From contig CAZFAI010000006.1 in assembly GCA_964516555.1 (NCBI GenBank), positions 1 to 32,155 of the forward strand: 32,155 nt of DNA, read 5' to 3'. The translations under genes and the position numbers were made by a program. The stretch comes from CAZFAI01 sp964516555 (lineage in GTDB: Bacteria > Patescibacteriota > Microgenomatia > UBA12405). Below are positions 6,926 to 14,731 of this stretch, in pieces (positions within the stretch are counted from its first letter, which is position 1; each line of letters starts with the position of its first letter). The notes beneath the pieces were generated by a model. The model searched no databases and had not been told where the DNA came from. It saw nothing but the letters and a program-made list of their open reading frames with translations.

Positions 6926-7938
6926 TGTTTCCAGTTTACTCTATTAACTTGTCCCAGGATGTTTAATTTATATTTAATAGTGGTGGTTAGATAGACAAAG
7001 GAAGTTATAATGCAGGCAAGAGGATGGAAAAACCAAGCAGGATCTGGTTTTCTTAAAAAACCGATTGTTGTGTCAATGAGAGAGGGAATAATCAAAAAAG
7101 AGTAGAGTAGAAATTTAATAGGAGAAATTGTTGAGTTATTATTCCAGTTATAAGTTCTAAGATGCTTATAGTTGTAGTAATCGGTAAGCCGTCGTTTTTG
7201 TTTTTGGTAGAATTTTTTTATTGATGATTCGCAAAAGGTGTGGATGATTCCGGTGTCAACTTTGGCAAACAGTAGTGGTTTACCTGTTTCATTTAGGACT
7301 TGGGATATGATGTCGATGTCAAACAGATATTCTGATTTTAGGTTATTTTTGAGAAATTCTGTTCGGAATATTGTGCCGTTGGCACCAATGGTGGGGATGG
7401 GAGACTTGGGTTTGAGGGTCAGGAGAGTATAACCGGAAAGAATTTTTGAAGGTACTTTAAGATTAGTCCATTTGTTACTGATGTAGCTATATCTATCATA
7501 AACACCGGTAACGAAGGCATAGGGGTCGTTGGCTCCAATTAGGGCTGAGTATCTTTCGATAAATCCTGAGTGGCGACGGTAGGTGAATCTGATGGGTTCT
7601 GAACCGATGATTTTGGCATTAACCAGCAGAGGTTTTAGCATTTGAATTAGCCAATCAGAATTAGGGAGTATGTTGTCTGAATCGATAAGAGCAATAAAGC
7701 GACCTTTGGCGTGTTTAATGGCGATTGCCTTGCCGGCTTCAGCAGTTTTTAGAGTGTTTTTAATAATTTTGGTTTGATATTTTTTGGCAATTTTGAGAGT
7801 ATTGTCGGCGGATCCACCATCGGAAATTAATATTTCGTAGTTAAATGGGAAAGTCTGCTGATAAATTGATTTGAGGCACGAGCCTAAGATTTTACCGGAA
7901 TTCAGAGTAGGGATGATTATCGATATATCAGTTGTCAT
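6922..7938 (-). CDS. Glycosyltransferase family 2 with C-terminal membrane segments
   Basis: A 338-residue GT-A enzyme. ISIIIPTLNSGKILGSCLKS opens the fold, YEILISDGGSADNT binds nucleotide (D40), and FIALIDSDNI carries the DXD motif (D86, D88). SPIPTIGANGTIFRTEFL resembles the acceptor loop of polyprenyl-linked-sugar GT2 enzymes. Two hydrophobic stretches in the last 70 residues (around 265-285 and 295-315) probably anchor the protein. The ATG overlaps the stop of the radical SAM gene by 4 nt, and its own stop overlaps the following GT4 start by 4 nt. Confidence 0.85.
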   Translation of the reverse strand: MTTDISIIIPTLNSGKILGSCLKSIYQQTFPFNYEILISDGGSADNTLKIAKKYQTKIIKNTLKTAEAGKAIAIKHAKGRFIALIDSDNILPNSDWLIQMLKPLLVNAKIIGSEPIRFTYRRHSGFIERYSALIGANDPYAFVTGVYDRYSYISNKWTNLKVPSKILSGYTLLTLKPKSPIPTIGANGTIFRTEFLKNNLKSEYLFDIDIISQVLNETGKPLLFAKVDTGIIHTFCESSIKKFYQKQKRRLTDYYNYKHLRTYNWNNNSTISPIKFLLYSFLIIPSLIDTTIGFLRKPDPAWFFHPLACIITSFVYLTTTIKYKLNILGQVNRVNWKQ

Positions 7939-9416
7939 TTAGCGGAAAAATCCTTCAATTTCTTGAAATATTTAATGGCATAAGTAGAGATGAATTTAAC
8001 ATCGTCAATATTTCTAATTGTAGAAATTTTTCGTAGTATAAATTGAGGCGAAATTATTCCTTTGAAAATATCCTGAACAAGTTGTTTTTGGTGCTTAGAA
8101 GGGATGGGAGATTTCATAACCGGGTTTTGCATGTCGTAATCATCCCAATTATTGGTAAGAAGAAGATCGTGCTTTTGGCAGTAGCTAAATAGCGGGGTTC
8201 CAGGATATGGGATGACAATTGTGGCCTGAAGACTGTCAGCTAGGCCTTCTTTAAAAAGATAGCGGGCTAAATTCAGTGTTTTTTGGGCTTGCTTTTCAGT
8301 TTCCCAAGGGTATCCGATCATGACGGTTAAGTGGGGTTCGAGTCCGGCCGATTTGGCCAATTTAAGCGTTTTTTTGATTTCTGATATTTTTAGATTTTTA
8401 TTGATGTTGTCGAGTGTTTTTTGGTTTGCAGATTCCAATCCATACAAAATAAAACGGAAGCCTGCTTTAGCAAGGAGGCGATACTGTTTCTCATTTAGGG
8501 CTCCAAATCTCATGTTGCAACTAAGACGGACTTTTTTATTTAAGCCTTTGTTAATTATTTTTTGACAAAATTCTTCAAGCCAAGAACCGACAGGAAGAGT
8601 GCCGGCATCATCAAAGATTTCTTTGACGCCAAAATTATTAATAAGATTTTCAATTTCTTTGATTATTGAATCTGGAGAAAATGTACGATATTGATTTCCG
8701 GGATAAAGAGTGGTCCAGGAACAAAAAGTACACTTCCCCCACCAGCAATCGCGTGATGACATTAAATAGGCACCGGGTTTATATTTATAGTTAGAATTAT
8801 TGTAGGCGTAAAGATGCCAATTAGTTAATTTGCGGTCTATGAGAGGAAGAGTATCGAGTTTGTGATGTTTTAGACCGAATTTACCGGTATTGATGATTTT
8901 ATTGTGTTGCTTGTACCAGAAACCGGGTTCTAACTTGTCGTTTTTGGTTAAGTGGTTTGCGAGATTGTGGAGCATAAAATCATAATCACCGCCAGTTAGT
9001 ACATAGTCTACTGAAGAGTTTTGAAGGGATTCCTGCGGAAGCGCGGTAACATGGTCCCCCATTAGAACAATAGTTGGTTTCCATTTCGGGTTGCAGGCTT
9101 TTAAGGTGTCAATTAGCTGCCAATGTTTTTTAACAACCGGTGTTTTGGTTTCTATGACAATTAAGTCTGGCTTTCGATTTTTAATTCTTTGAAACCAGGT
9201 GGAATATGACAAATTTTCGGAAACGGCATCGTCCCAGAAAACATCGAAGCCATTTTTTTTGAGTAGAGTGGCGGCGTAGGCTGGTATTACCGGATAGATG
9301 ACATTGCCTGTATGAGTCCATTGGAACTGACGATTTTGGCTCAGGAAAGGGTTACCCTTGGACGAGTCTAGAGGTGGATAGGAAATTGAGATGGAAAAGT
9401 TTTTAGCCGCCGACAT
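7935..9416 (-). CDS. Cobalamin-binding-domain radical SAM protein
   Basis: 493 residues with ATG 9416 chosen over an upstream GTG at 9422, because the ATG gives a normal start directly before the first beta strand. The N-terminal 150 residues read as a B12-binding Rossmann-like domain (FSISISYPPL, PVIPAYAATLLKKNGFDVF, PDLIVIETKTP, TIVLMGDHVTA). No DxHxxG histidine motif is seen, as in many radical SAM members that bind cobalamin base-off. The radical SAM cluster motif is SRDCWWGKCTFCSW with C224, C229 and C232 (C-x4-C-x2-C, a spacing known in this superfamily), followed by the TIM-barrel motifs IFDDAGTLPVGSWLEEF and ILYGLESANQKTLDNI. Members include C-methyltransferases acting on unactivated carbons. 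Inside a glycan cluster a sugar or lipid substrate is plausible, but unproven. It overlaps both neighbours (14 nt and 4 nt). Confidence 0.82.
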   Translation of the reverse strand: MSAAKNFSISISYPPLDSSKGNPFLSQNRQFQWTHTGNVIYPVIPAYAATLLKKNGFDVFWDDAVSENLSYSTWFQRIKNRKPDLIVIETKTPVVKKHWQLIDTLKACNPKWKPTIVLMGDHVTALPQESLQNSSVDYVLTGGDYDFMLHNLANHLTKNDKLEPGFWYKQHNKIINTGKFGLKHHKLDTLPLIDRKLTNWHLYAYNNSNYKYKPGAYLMSSRDCWWGKCTFCSWTTLYPGNQYRTFSPDSIIKEIENLINNFGVKEIFDDAGTLPVGSWLEEFCQKIINKGLNKKVRLSCNMRFGALNEKQYRLLAKAGFRFILYGLESANQKTLDNINKNLKISEIKKTLKLAKSAGLEPHLTVMIGYPWETEKQAQKTLNLARYLFKEGLADSLQATIVIPYPGTPLFSYCQKHDLLLTNNWDDYDMQNPVMKSPIPSKHQKQLVQDIFKGIISPQFILRKISTIRNIDDVKFISTYAIKYFKKLKDFSAK

Positions 9417-10401
9417 ATTCACCCGTTTTAATATTTATTTGATGTGGAGAAAATTTGTTTTCTTTTTTGAATAATCCGAGTATGAAGAGTGCTCCGTAAA
9501 ATATATGAGTAACGGGGATGGTGAAAGCAGCCAAGAGTGAAGTTGGCAGATTGTTGCCTTTGATAATAAAATTAAAAAGAGTAAAAAATAATAAAAGTAA
9601 GTATAGAAGCAAAGGGAGGACAAAAAAAGTTTGAACGCTTAGAAGAAAAGGAAGAGTCATAATATAAAGAAGGAAAACTGAGGGTGTAAAATAACCGACA
9701 CGAAGACTGGTTTGGGGGAATTTTTTGACAAAGTAACCTCTTTGGACGGCATATCGTCCGAGTTGTTGCAAGTGAGGCAGGATAACTGGCCGACGATGAT
9801 GGTGGACTTTAACGGAGGGGTGGTAGAGTATTTTTTTGTTTAAATATTTGGTTAGGTTGAGGCAGAGAACAGTGTCTTCTCCCGGCCAATATTTACAGTC
9901 AAACCCGCCTGCTTTAAAAAAAGCATTTTTGTTGACGATAAGATTTACTGTCGGATAGTCATCTACAAATCGTTGGTTTTTGAAGGAATTACGGTAACTT
10001 CCGGCTCCCCCACTACCCAATATTGAAGATAGAACTAATCCAGAAGCTTTCTGAGGATTTGAGTCGTTTTCGGGAGTAAGACATGGGCCGCAGACGGCAA
10101 CTATATCCTTGTCTGTTTCGAAGAGCTTTTTTGTATTATTTAGCCAGTTTAAATCCGGATAAGAATCATCATCGAGAAAAGCAAGGTATTTACCTTTAGC
10201 AAGCTTGGCACCCAGATTACGTTTAAATGCCGGACCGGTGTAATGAAGAGAATTGTCTGAATGTTTAGATGATAGTTGGTCGTCGATTACCAAAACCTCA
10301 AATTCTTTAAAACTTTGTTTTTTTATATATTTGATTGTTTCCTTAAGATAGCCTGTTTGCTTTCGAACCGGAATAATTATTGAAAATAATACATGATTCA
10401 T
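9403..10401 (-). CDS. Glycosyltransferase family 2 with C-terminal membrane helices
   Basis: A 332-residue protein. The catalytic domain shows LFSIIIPVRKQTGYLKETIK, VLVIDDQLSS (D40, D41) and AFLDDDSYPDLNW (D77-D79, a DDD metal site). WPGEDTVLCLNLTKYL is the catalytic-base region and KVHHHRRP follows. The region from about residue 230 to 320 has two to three membrane helices, so the enzyme probably works at the cytoplasmic face on a lipid-linked acceptor. The arrangement resembles polysaccharide chain-extending GT2 enzymes. It overlaps the DPM1-like gene by 4 nt and the radical SAM gene by 14 nt. Confidence 0.83.
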   Translation of the reverse strand: MNHVLFSIIIPVRKQTGYLKETIKYIKKQSFKEFEVLVIDDQLSSKHSDNSLHYTGPAFKRNLGAKLAKGKYLAFLDDDSYPDLNWLNNTKKLFETDKDIVAVCGPCLTPENDSNPQKASGLVLSSILGSGGAGSYRNSFKNQRFVDDYPTVNLIVNKNAFFKAGGFDCKYWPGEDTVLCLNLTKYLNKKILYHPSVKVHHHRRPVILPHLQQLGRYAVQRGYFVKKFPQTSLRVGYFTPSVFLLYIMTLPFLLSVQTFFVLPLLLYLLLLFFTLFNFIIKGNNLPTSLLAAFTIPVTHIFYGALFILGLFKKENKFSPHQINIKTGEYVGG

Positions 10402-11207
10402 CCTACTTCTCCCGTGTTAATTCTCATTTCCAAGTCGGGATCATAGACCCATTTTCTTTTATTATTGTCGTTGTAGTAACCAATTAGCTTGAGACGATAA
10501 TATATAGCGAGCGTATCCTGGAGGCATTTTAGGATTGTGTGAAATCCTTGGGCGTGTGTTAAGCTGCCAAAATCATAAGTTAGCTTTATCGGGGCTTCAA
10601 AGATTCTTTTAAACCCAAGATGTCTGGCCACTGAAAGGATTTCCAGATCGAAAGCATAATTTTTTACCAGTAAACGGGGTAGGACTTTTTCCAAGACTTT
10701 ACGTTTAAAAATTTTTAATCCGGCTTGAGTGTCCTTGACATTAATGTTTAGAAGTAATTTTGCTATTATTTGGGCTCCCAGGCTGATAAAACGCCGCTCA
10801 AAGGGGTAGTTGACCATGGAAGCCGGATGCCTTTTTGAGGCGACGATGACATCGGCGTTGTACCACTCAAGATGTTCAATGAGCATGGAGATTCCATTGG
10901 GATCGATTTCCATGCCGGCATCAATAAACGCTACATAATCTCCTTTGGTTTTTGCCATTCCATATCTGACGGCATACCCTTTACCGCGATTGGTATGATA
11001 ACCAAAGACTTTAATGTTTGGGTGTTTAAGGGATTCGATAATATCAAATGACTTGTCGATACTTACACCATCGACAATGGCAATGATTTCGTAATCATAG
11101 CGGATTTGATCCAAGGTTGAAGTAATGGTAAGAAGGTCATTTTTGATGGTTTTTTCTTGCTTATATATCGGGACGATGACCGATAAAAAATGATTTTCTA
11201 TTTTCAT
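10398..11207 (-). CDS. DPM1/GtrB-like polyprenyl-phosphate sugar synthase (GT2)
   Basis: A 269-residue GT2 enzyme of the dolichol-phosphate mannose synthase type: LSVIVPIYKQEKTIKNDLLT, YEIIAIVDGVSIDKS (D46, D51), NRGKGYAVRYGM and the diagnostic DTQAGLKIFKRKVLEKVLP. The family makes polyprenyl-phosphate-linked hexoses, the donors used outside the membrane by GT39, YfhO and other GT-C enzymes, of which many are encoded here. Length and the absence of a C-terminal membrane domain match soluble DPM1. The usual DAD metal motif reads FIDAGMEIDP (D96-A97-G98), so the second aspartate is missing and E100 or D102 may substitute. It overlaps both neighbours by 4 nt. Confidence 0.84.
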   Translation of the reverse strand: MKIENHFLSVIVPIYKQEKTIKNDLLTITSTLDQIRYDYEIIAIVDGVSIDKSFDIIESLKHPNIKVFGYHTNRGKGYAVRYGMAKTKGDYVAFIDAGMEIDPNGISMLIEHLEWYNADVIVASKRHPASMVNYPFERRFISLGAQIIAKLLLNINVKDTQAGLKIFKRKVLEKVLPRLLVKNYAFDLEILSVARHLGFKRIFEAPIKLTYDFGSLTHAQGFHTILKCLQDTLAIYYRLKLIGYYNDNNKRKWVYDPDLEMRINTGEVG

Positions 11208-12274
11208 AAAAGAGCTGTTTGGTAGACTGATAAAGTCTGGATTGCTGTAAGTTGCCAGGTAAAATATTGGGCCCTTTTCAAACCATTTATTGCATGTTGG
11301 TGACGGAGTTTTGGATCATTCCAAAGTTTTGATATGGAGATTTCGATTTCTTTTGTCGATGCGGGGTTGAAATATTCTCCATTGTAGTCCATGACTTCGG
11401 GTATGCTGGTCTCCAGACTGTAAGCTACCGGACAACCTGATTGCATAGCCTGAACTAGTGGAATGCCAAAACCTTCGGCGTAGGAGGGTTGGCAATAAAG
11501 TGTGGCAAGGTTGAAAATTTGGGGTAAATCTTCGTCGGGAACAAAACCTGTGAGAGTAATTAATTTATTGGATTGGGCTTGTAGTTGGAGCCAGCGGAGA
11601 TCGGTAGTCCATGGGTGGACGGGAACATTATTTTGAGTAGCTGCAGAACCGACTATGACCAAGGGGAACTTTAATTTTTGGCAGCACTTGACCAGTGAAG
11701 GTATGTTTTTGTTCCAATTAATATCACCTACATAAAGAACGAATTTGTCAGGAAGATTGTATTTATTTTTGATTGATTGAAGAAGTTTTTTGTTGTCAAT
11801 GGGTTTGTAATTATCGTCAGCTGCAGCGTATGTGACAAAGATTTTGTCGGCAGGATAATTGATGAGGTCGCTAATAATATGTTTGGAATAGTGAGAACAA
11901 GTGACGAGATAGTCAGATTGTTTGAGTCGGAATTTTTGAAGCTGCCAATAAACTTCACCTCTTAATCCAACAGGAAAATGTTCTTTGAATTGTCTGGGAA
12001 TTAGATCATAAACGGTGACTATTGTAGGAATGTTTTTTTTGGGTGGAAGGGTAAGTTTAAAGGGGTCAAAAAAAGGATAGTGAACCAAGTCATATTGGTC
12101 ATGTGTTTGTTTACAATTTTCAATCAGATTAATTTCAATATTTTTAAACTGCGGATTAGTAGCTATTTCTTTTTGGAGAGCAGGAATTAGATTTTTGGTG
12201 AAATAGCCTATGCCCCGGAGAGAATTACCGTCAAAAGTCGGTGAGACATCAATTGCAACTTTGGTTTTTTTCAT
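11204..12274 (-). CDS. Glycosyltransferase family 4, mannosyltransferase-like (GT-B)
   Basis: 356 residues from ATG 12274, which overlaps the preceding TGA as ATGA; the frame also offers an in-frame TTG nine bases earlier. KVAIDVSPTFDGNSLRGIGY is the opening of WbaZ/MtfB-like O-antigen mannosyltransferases. VTVYDLIPRQF and CSHYSKHIISDLI follow, then the second domain with FVLYVGDINWNKNIPSLVK and QPSYAEGFGIPLVQAMQSG. In that last motif the first glutamate (E267) is present but the second position of E-x7-E is glutamine (Q275). The enzyme is probably retaining and uses a nucleotide sugar at the cytoplasmic face. The exact sugar is a guess from family resemblance. Confidence 0.85.
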   Translation of the reverse strand: MKKTKVAIDVSPTFDGNSLRGIGYFTKNLIPALQKEIATNPQFKNIEINLIENCKQTHDQYDLVHYPFFDPFKLTLPPKKNIPTIVTVYDLIPRQFKEHFPVGLRGEVYWQLQKFRLKQSDYLVTCSHYSKHIISDLINYPADKIFVTYAAADDNYKPIDNKKLLQSIKNKYNLPDKFVLYVGDINWNKNIPSLVKCCQKLKFPLVIVGSAATQNNVPVHPWTTDLRWLQLQAQSNKLITLTGFVPDEDLPQIFNLATLYCQPSYAEGFGIPLVQAMQSGCPVAYSLETSIPEVMDYNGEYFNPASTKEIEISISKLWNDPKLRHQHAINGLKRAQYFTWQLTAIQTLSVYQTALL

Positions 12275-13137
12275 TTGTCCCAATCGCTTAACATACTAAC
12301 CTGACGGTTGCTGTTTTTTAGTTCCCAGTATTTGGTATAGGAAATCGGGAAACGAAGGGCTGAAAAAAATGAAAAGATGAAGCCAGGAAAGCCATCCATA
12401 AAACCTTTGTGACGGAAATATGTTGATAAAAACCAGCATGACGGCTTGATAAGCCAGTAGGATAGAAAGGAAATGGCATTGATCTTAAGTTTTTCGTTAT
12501 TTAATTCCATGGCCATTAGAGTTGTGTAGCGATTGTTGCGGGTAAGATAGCGGGAAAATGTAGGATCGGCAAAGTGCTGAAGATCATTTTTGAGATGGCC
12601 AACTTTTCCCTCAACGATTGCCTGTTCGTGTACCGATTTGCATGGAAGATGAGCTTTGCCGTTTTGATAAAGTCGGATGGTAGAATCCGGATAGACACCG
12701 CCTTTTTGTAAAAACCGAGAAAGAAAGAAGTTCTGACGGTTTATCCAATAGCCGGAGTAAAGCTGTTTTTCATCGGGGATATTGATTAAAGAATCAATTT
12801 CTTTTCTTAGTTGCGGGGTAACGATTTCGTCGGCGTCCAGTTGCAATATCCAATCACCTTTACACGCATCAATGGCCATTTGCTTGCCCGGCATGGCATC
12901 GAGGGTAAATCTTGCCGCTACCTCTNNNNNNNNNNTTATGTGAAACATGGGTTTGTTGTCGGTATTTATCAGTTTTACTTTGGGATATTTTTTGATTATA
13001 TTGGTGGTATTGTCAGATGAAGAACCGTCAACAATGACAATGTCTTGTGCCCAATTGTAGATAGAGTCGAGGCATTTTTGAATGTTATTCTCTTCGTTGA
13101 AGGTGGCTATTGCTATGGATAGTTTGGTTGTTTTCAT
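12271..13137 (-). CDS. Glycosyltransferase family 2 (WaaE/LgtF-like), containing an assembly gap
   Basis: About 288 residues: LSIAIATFNEENNIQKCLDS, DIVIVDGSSSDNT (D37) and WILQLDADEIV (D101-A-D103) form the GT2 core. GGVYPDSTIRLYQNG and LKNDLQHFADPTFSRYLTRN match the later part of the subfamily shared with the genes at 27081-27887 and 28783-29718. Ten N fall in codons 68-71. The 14 or so residues after the gap (beginning EVAARFTLDAMPG) have no counterpart in the two paralogs and look like an imperfect copy of the adjoining KQMAIDACKG. The local sequence is therefore not trustworthy and the true length may be shorter. The start lies 4 nt after the stop of the first GT39 gene. Confidence 0.8.
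   Translation of the reverse strand: MKTTKLSIAIATFNEENNIQKCLDSIYNWAQDIVIVDGSSSDNTTNIIKKYPKVKLINTDNKPMFHIXXXXEVAARFTLDAMPGKQMAIDACKGDWILQLDADEIVTPQLRKEIDSLINIPDEKQLYSGYWINRQNFFLSRFLQKGGVYPDSTIRLYQNGKAHLPCKSVHEQAIVEGKVGHLKNDLQHFADPTFSRYLTRNNRYTTLMAMELNNEKLKINAISFLSYWLIKPSCWFLSTYFRHKGFMDGFPGFIFSFFSALRFPISYTKYWELKNSNRQVSMLSDWDK
12926..12935. other. Assembly gap (10 N)
   Basis: Ten unknown bases inside the GT2 coding region. The round number suggests a scaffolding placeholder, so the real gap length is unknown, even though this length happens to keep the frame open. Confidence 0.97.
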
Positions 13138-13141
13138 ATTA

Positions 13142-14731
13142 TTACTTTATGTATATTTTAAAGGCAGGTTGATTATTGTCAAAATTGATAATTTTGTGCG
13201 GTCCGTGTGGAATTATTTCGTCGGCAGCCACGACAAGTGAGTTGTCAGGGATGTCTGGCCAGTTAATGTGTCCGAAGATGTATTTGTCATAGGTAGGAAC
13301 AGTTTGGAAGCCAAATTGATCAGGTTTCGTCAGACTGATATCTTGTTGAATTTGTGACGGAGAATATTTGGAGAAGAAAAGGAAGAGAATGTAAGGTTGG
13401 TCGTATTTGTCGGTTATATAGACATGATCATATTGACTTTTTTCTTGTTCTAAATATGGAACTAGCTCGTTAAATTTGTAATTCCAGGCAAAGGGGTAAC
13501 GTTTTGGTGACCTGATAAAGTATGAATCGATATATGCTGCTAGGGATGCGAGAAATATAAGAATAATTAAAATTAATGACTTTGGATATTTGTTTAAAAA
13601 AAATGCTACTCCAGAAGAGCTAAGTATAACAAGAGGGATGACCATGGGTAGAGCCCTGAGAGCTGATGGTGCCTGAAAGGTGAGAGAGGCAGCAACGGGT
13701 GATATAAAAAGCCAGGAAAAGGTAACAATAATTAGAAGCTTTTTGTTTTTTTTGTGCGTAAAAAGATAATGAATACCAAATGGAATCAAAAGTATCTCAA
13801 AAAGGTAGAGTTGACCGAAATCGGGTGATTTAGATCTTGGAACTTCATCACCTTTTAAAAAGAGAAAGTTTAATTCGAAATGAGATAAATACTTATCAGC
13901 CCAGGATAATGTGTAGGCAATAACTTTGTTATGTGCTACACGAATTAAGATGTTGTTACCTTGGTGATGGTTAAGAAGTTCATTCGTTCGCCAAATGGGC
14001 CCTTGGTCGGCGGTAATTCCAACCCCACCAAATCTTTCGGCTCCACCGTCTTTTATAAATGAAAATAATACAGGTAGAGTTATCACAAGGCCAAAAATAA
14101 CTGGAAAAATAATTTTTTTGTAGTTAGATAAAATAATTTTTAAGTTATCTATCGTCAACGTGAGAAATAATAGCGGGGCAATTAATCGTGCTGAGTGATA
14201 AGTGTAAAGAGATGCAGAAAATAAAAGAATAGATATGTAAATATGAGCGGATATATTATTTCTGATAGACACTATAAGGTAGTAGGTGCCGATTAATAAA
14301 AAAGAGAGTGCCACAGAACTTTCCCAAGCTCCGCGACTAAAATGGATGTGCCATGGGGAAATTGTCAGGAAAAATGATGATATTAGAGCAAGTTTTTTGG
14401 ATTTGGATAAAAGGTAAATTAGCTGGTAGAAGTAAAATATTGTTAGGATAGAAAGAATTAGATTCGGAAGTCTAACAGCAAGCGTATTAAGACCTAATAG
14501 TTTTATGAAAGGAAGACTGAGGTAGAAGTAGCCTCCTGGTTTGTAGTCACCAAAAGATTTGAAATGGATAGGCCAGGAGTTGCCGTGCTCATCCTTACCT
14601 GTTTCTAATAGTGAATAAGCATTGTAGGCTATAGCTGCCTCGTCGGGATTAATAGAAGGAATGCTTGTGAGATGATAGGATCTTAGTAAGAAAGCCAAGG
14701 TCAGAATTAGTATCAATATAACTTTATTCAT
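13142..14731 (-). CDS. GT39 (ArnT/PMT-like) membrane glycosyltransferase, paralog 1
   Basis: 529 residues, polytopic. The first helix is followed by an outer loop SINPDEAAIAYNAYS with the catalytic acidic pair D30-E31. FKSFGDYKPGGYFYLSLP and ISPWHIHFSRGAWESSVAL mark later loops of the PMT_2 domain. After about eleven helices comes a soluble extracytoplasmic tail with YDHVYITDKYDQPYILFLFF, a segment shared with the sister genes. The family uses polyprenyl-phosphate sugars to glycosylate lipids, glycans or proteins outside the membrane. It overlaps the next paralog's stop by 8 nt (ATGAATAA) and is one of four full-length GT39 copies in a row. Individual specificities cannot be predicted. Confidence 0.85.
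   Translation of the reverse strand: MNKVILILILTLAFLLRSYHLTSIPSINPDEAAIAYNAYSLLETGKDEHGNSWPIHFKSFGDYKPGGYFYLSLPFIKLLGLNTLAVRLPNLILSILTIFYFYQLIYLLSKSKKLALISSFFLTISPWHIHFSRGAWESSVALSFLLIGTYYLIVSIRNNISAHIYISILLFSASLYTYHSARLIAPLLFLTLTIDNLKIILSNYKKIIFPVIFGLVITLPVLFSFIKDGGAERFGGVGITADQGPIWRTNELLNHHQGNNILIRVAHNKVIAYTLSWADKYLSHFELNFLFLKGDEVPRSKSPDFGQLYLFEILLIPFGIHYLFTHKKNKKLLIIVTFSWLFISPVAASLTFQAPSALRALPMVIPLVILSSSGVAFFLNKYPKSLILIILIFLASLAAYIDSYFIRSPKRYPFAWNYKFNELVPYLEQEKSQYDHVYITDKYDQPYILFLFFSKYSPSQIQQDISLTKPDQFGFQTVPTYDKYIFGHINWPDIPDNSLVVAADEIIPHGPHKIINFDNNQPAFKIYIK

Noticed and set aside
8719..8745. Unusual C-x4-C-x2-C spacing in the radical SAM motif as a defect
   Set aside because: This spacing with C..(W/Y)..KCTFC occurs in other cobalamin-type radical SAM proteins, and the rest of the domain is intact.
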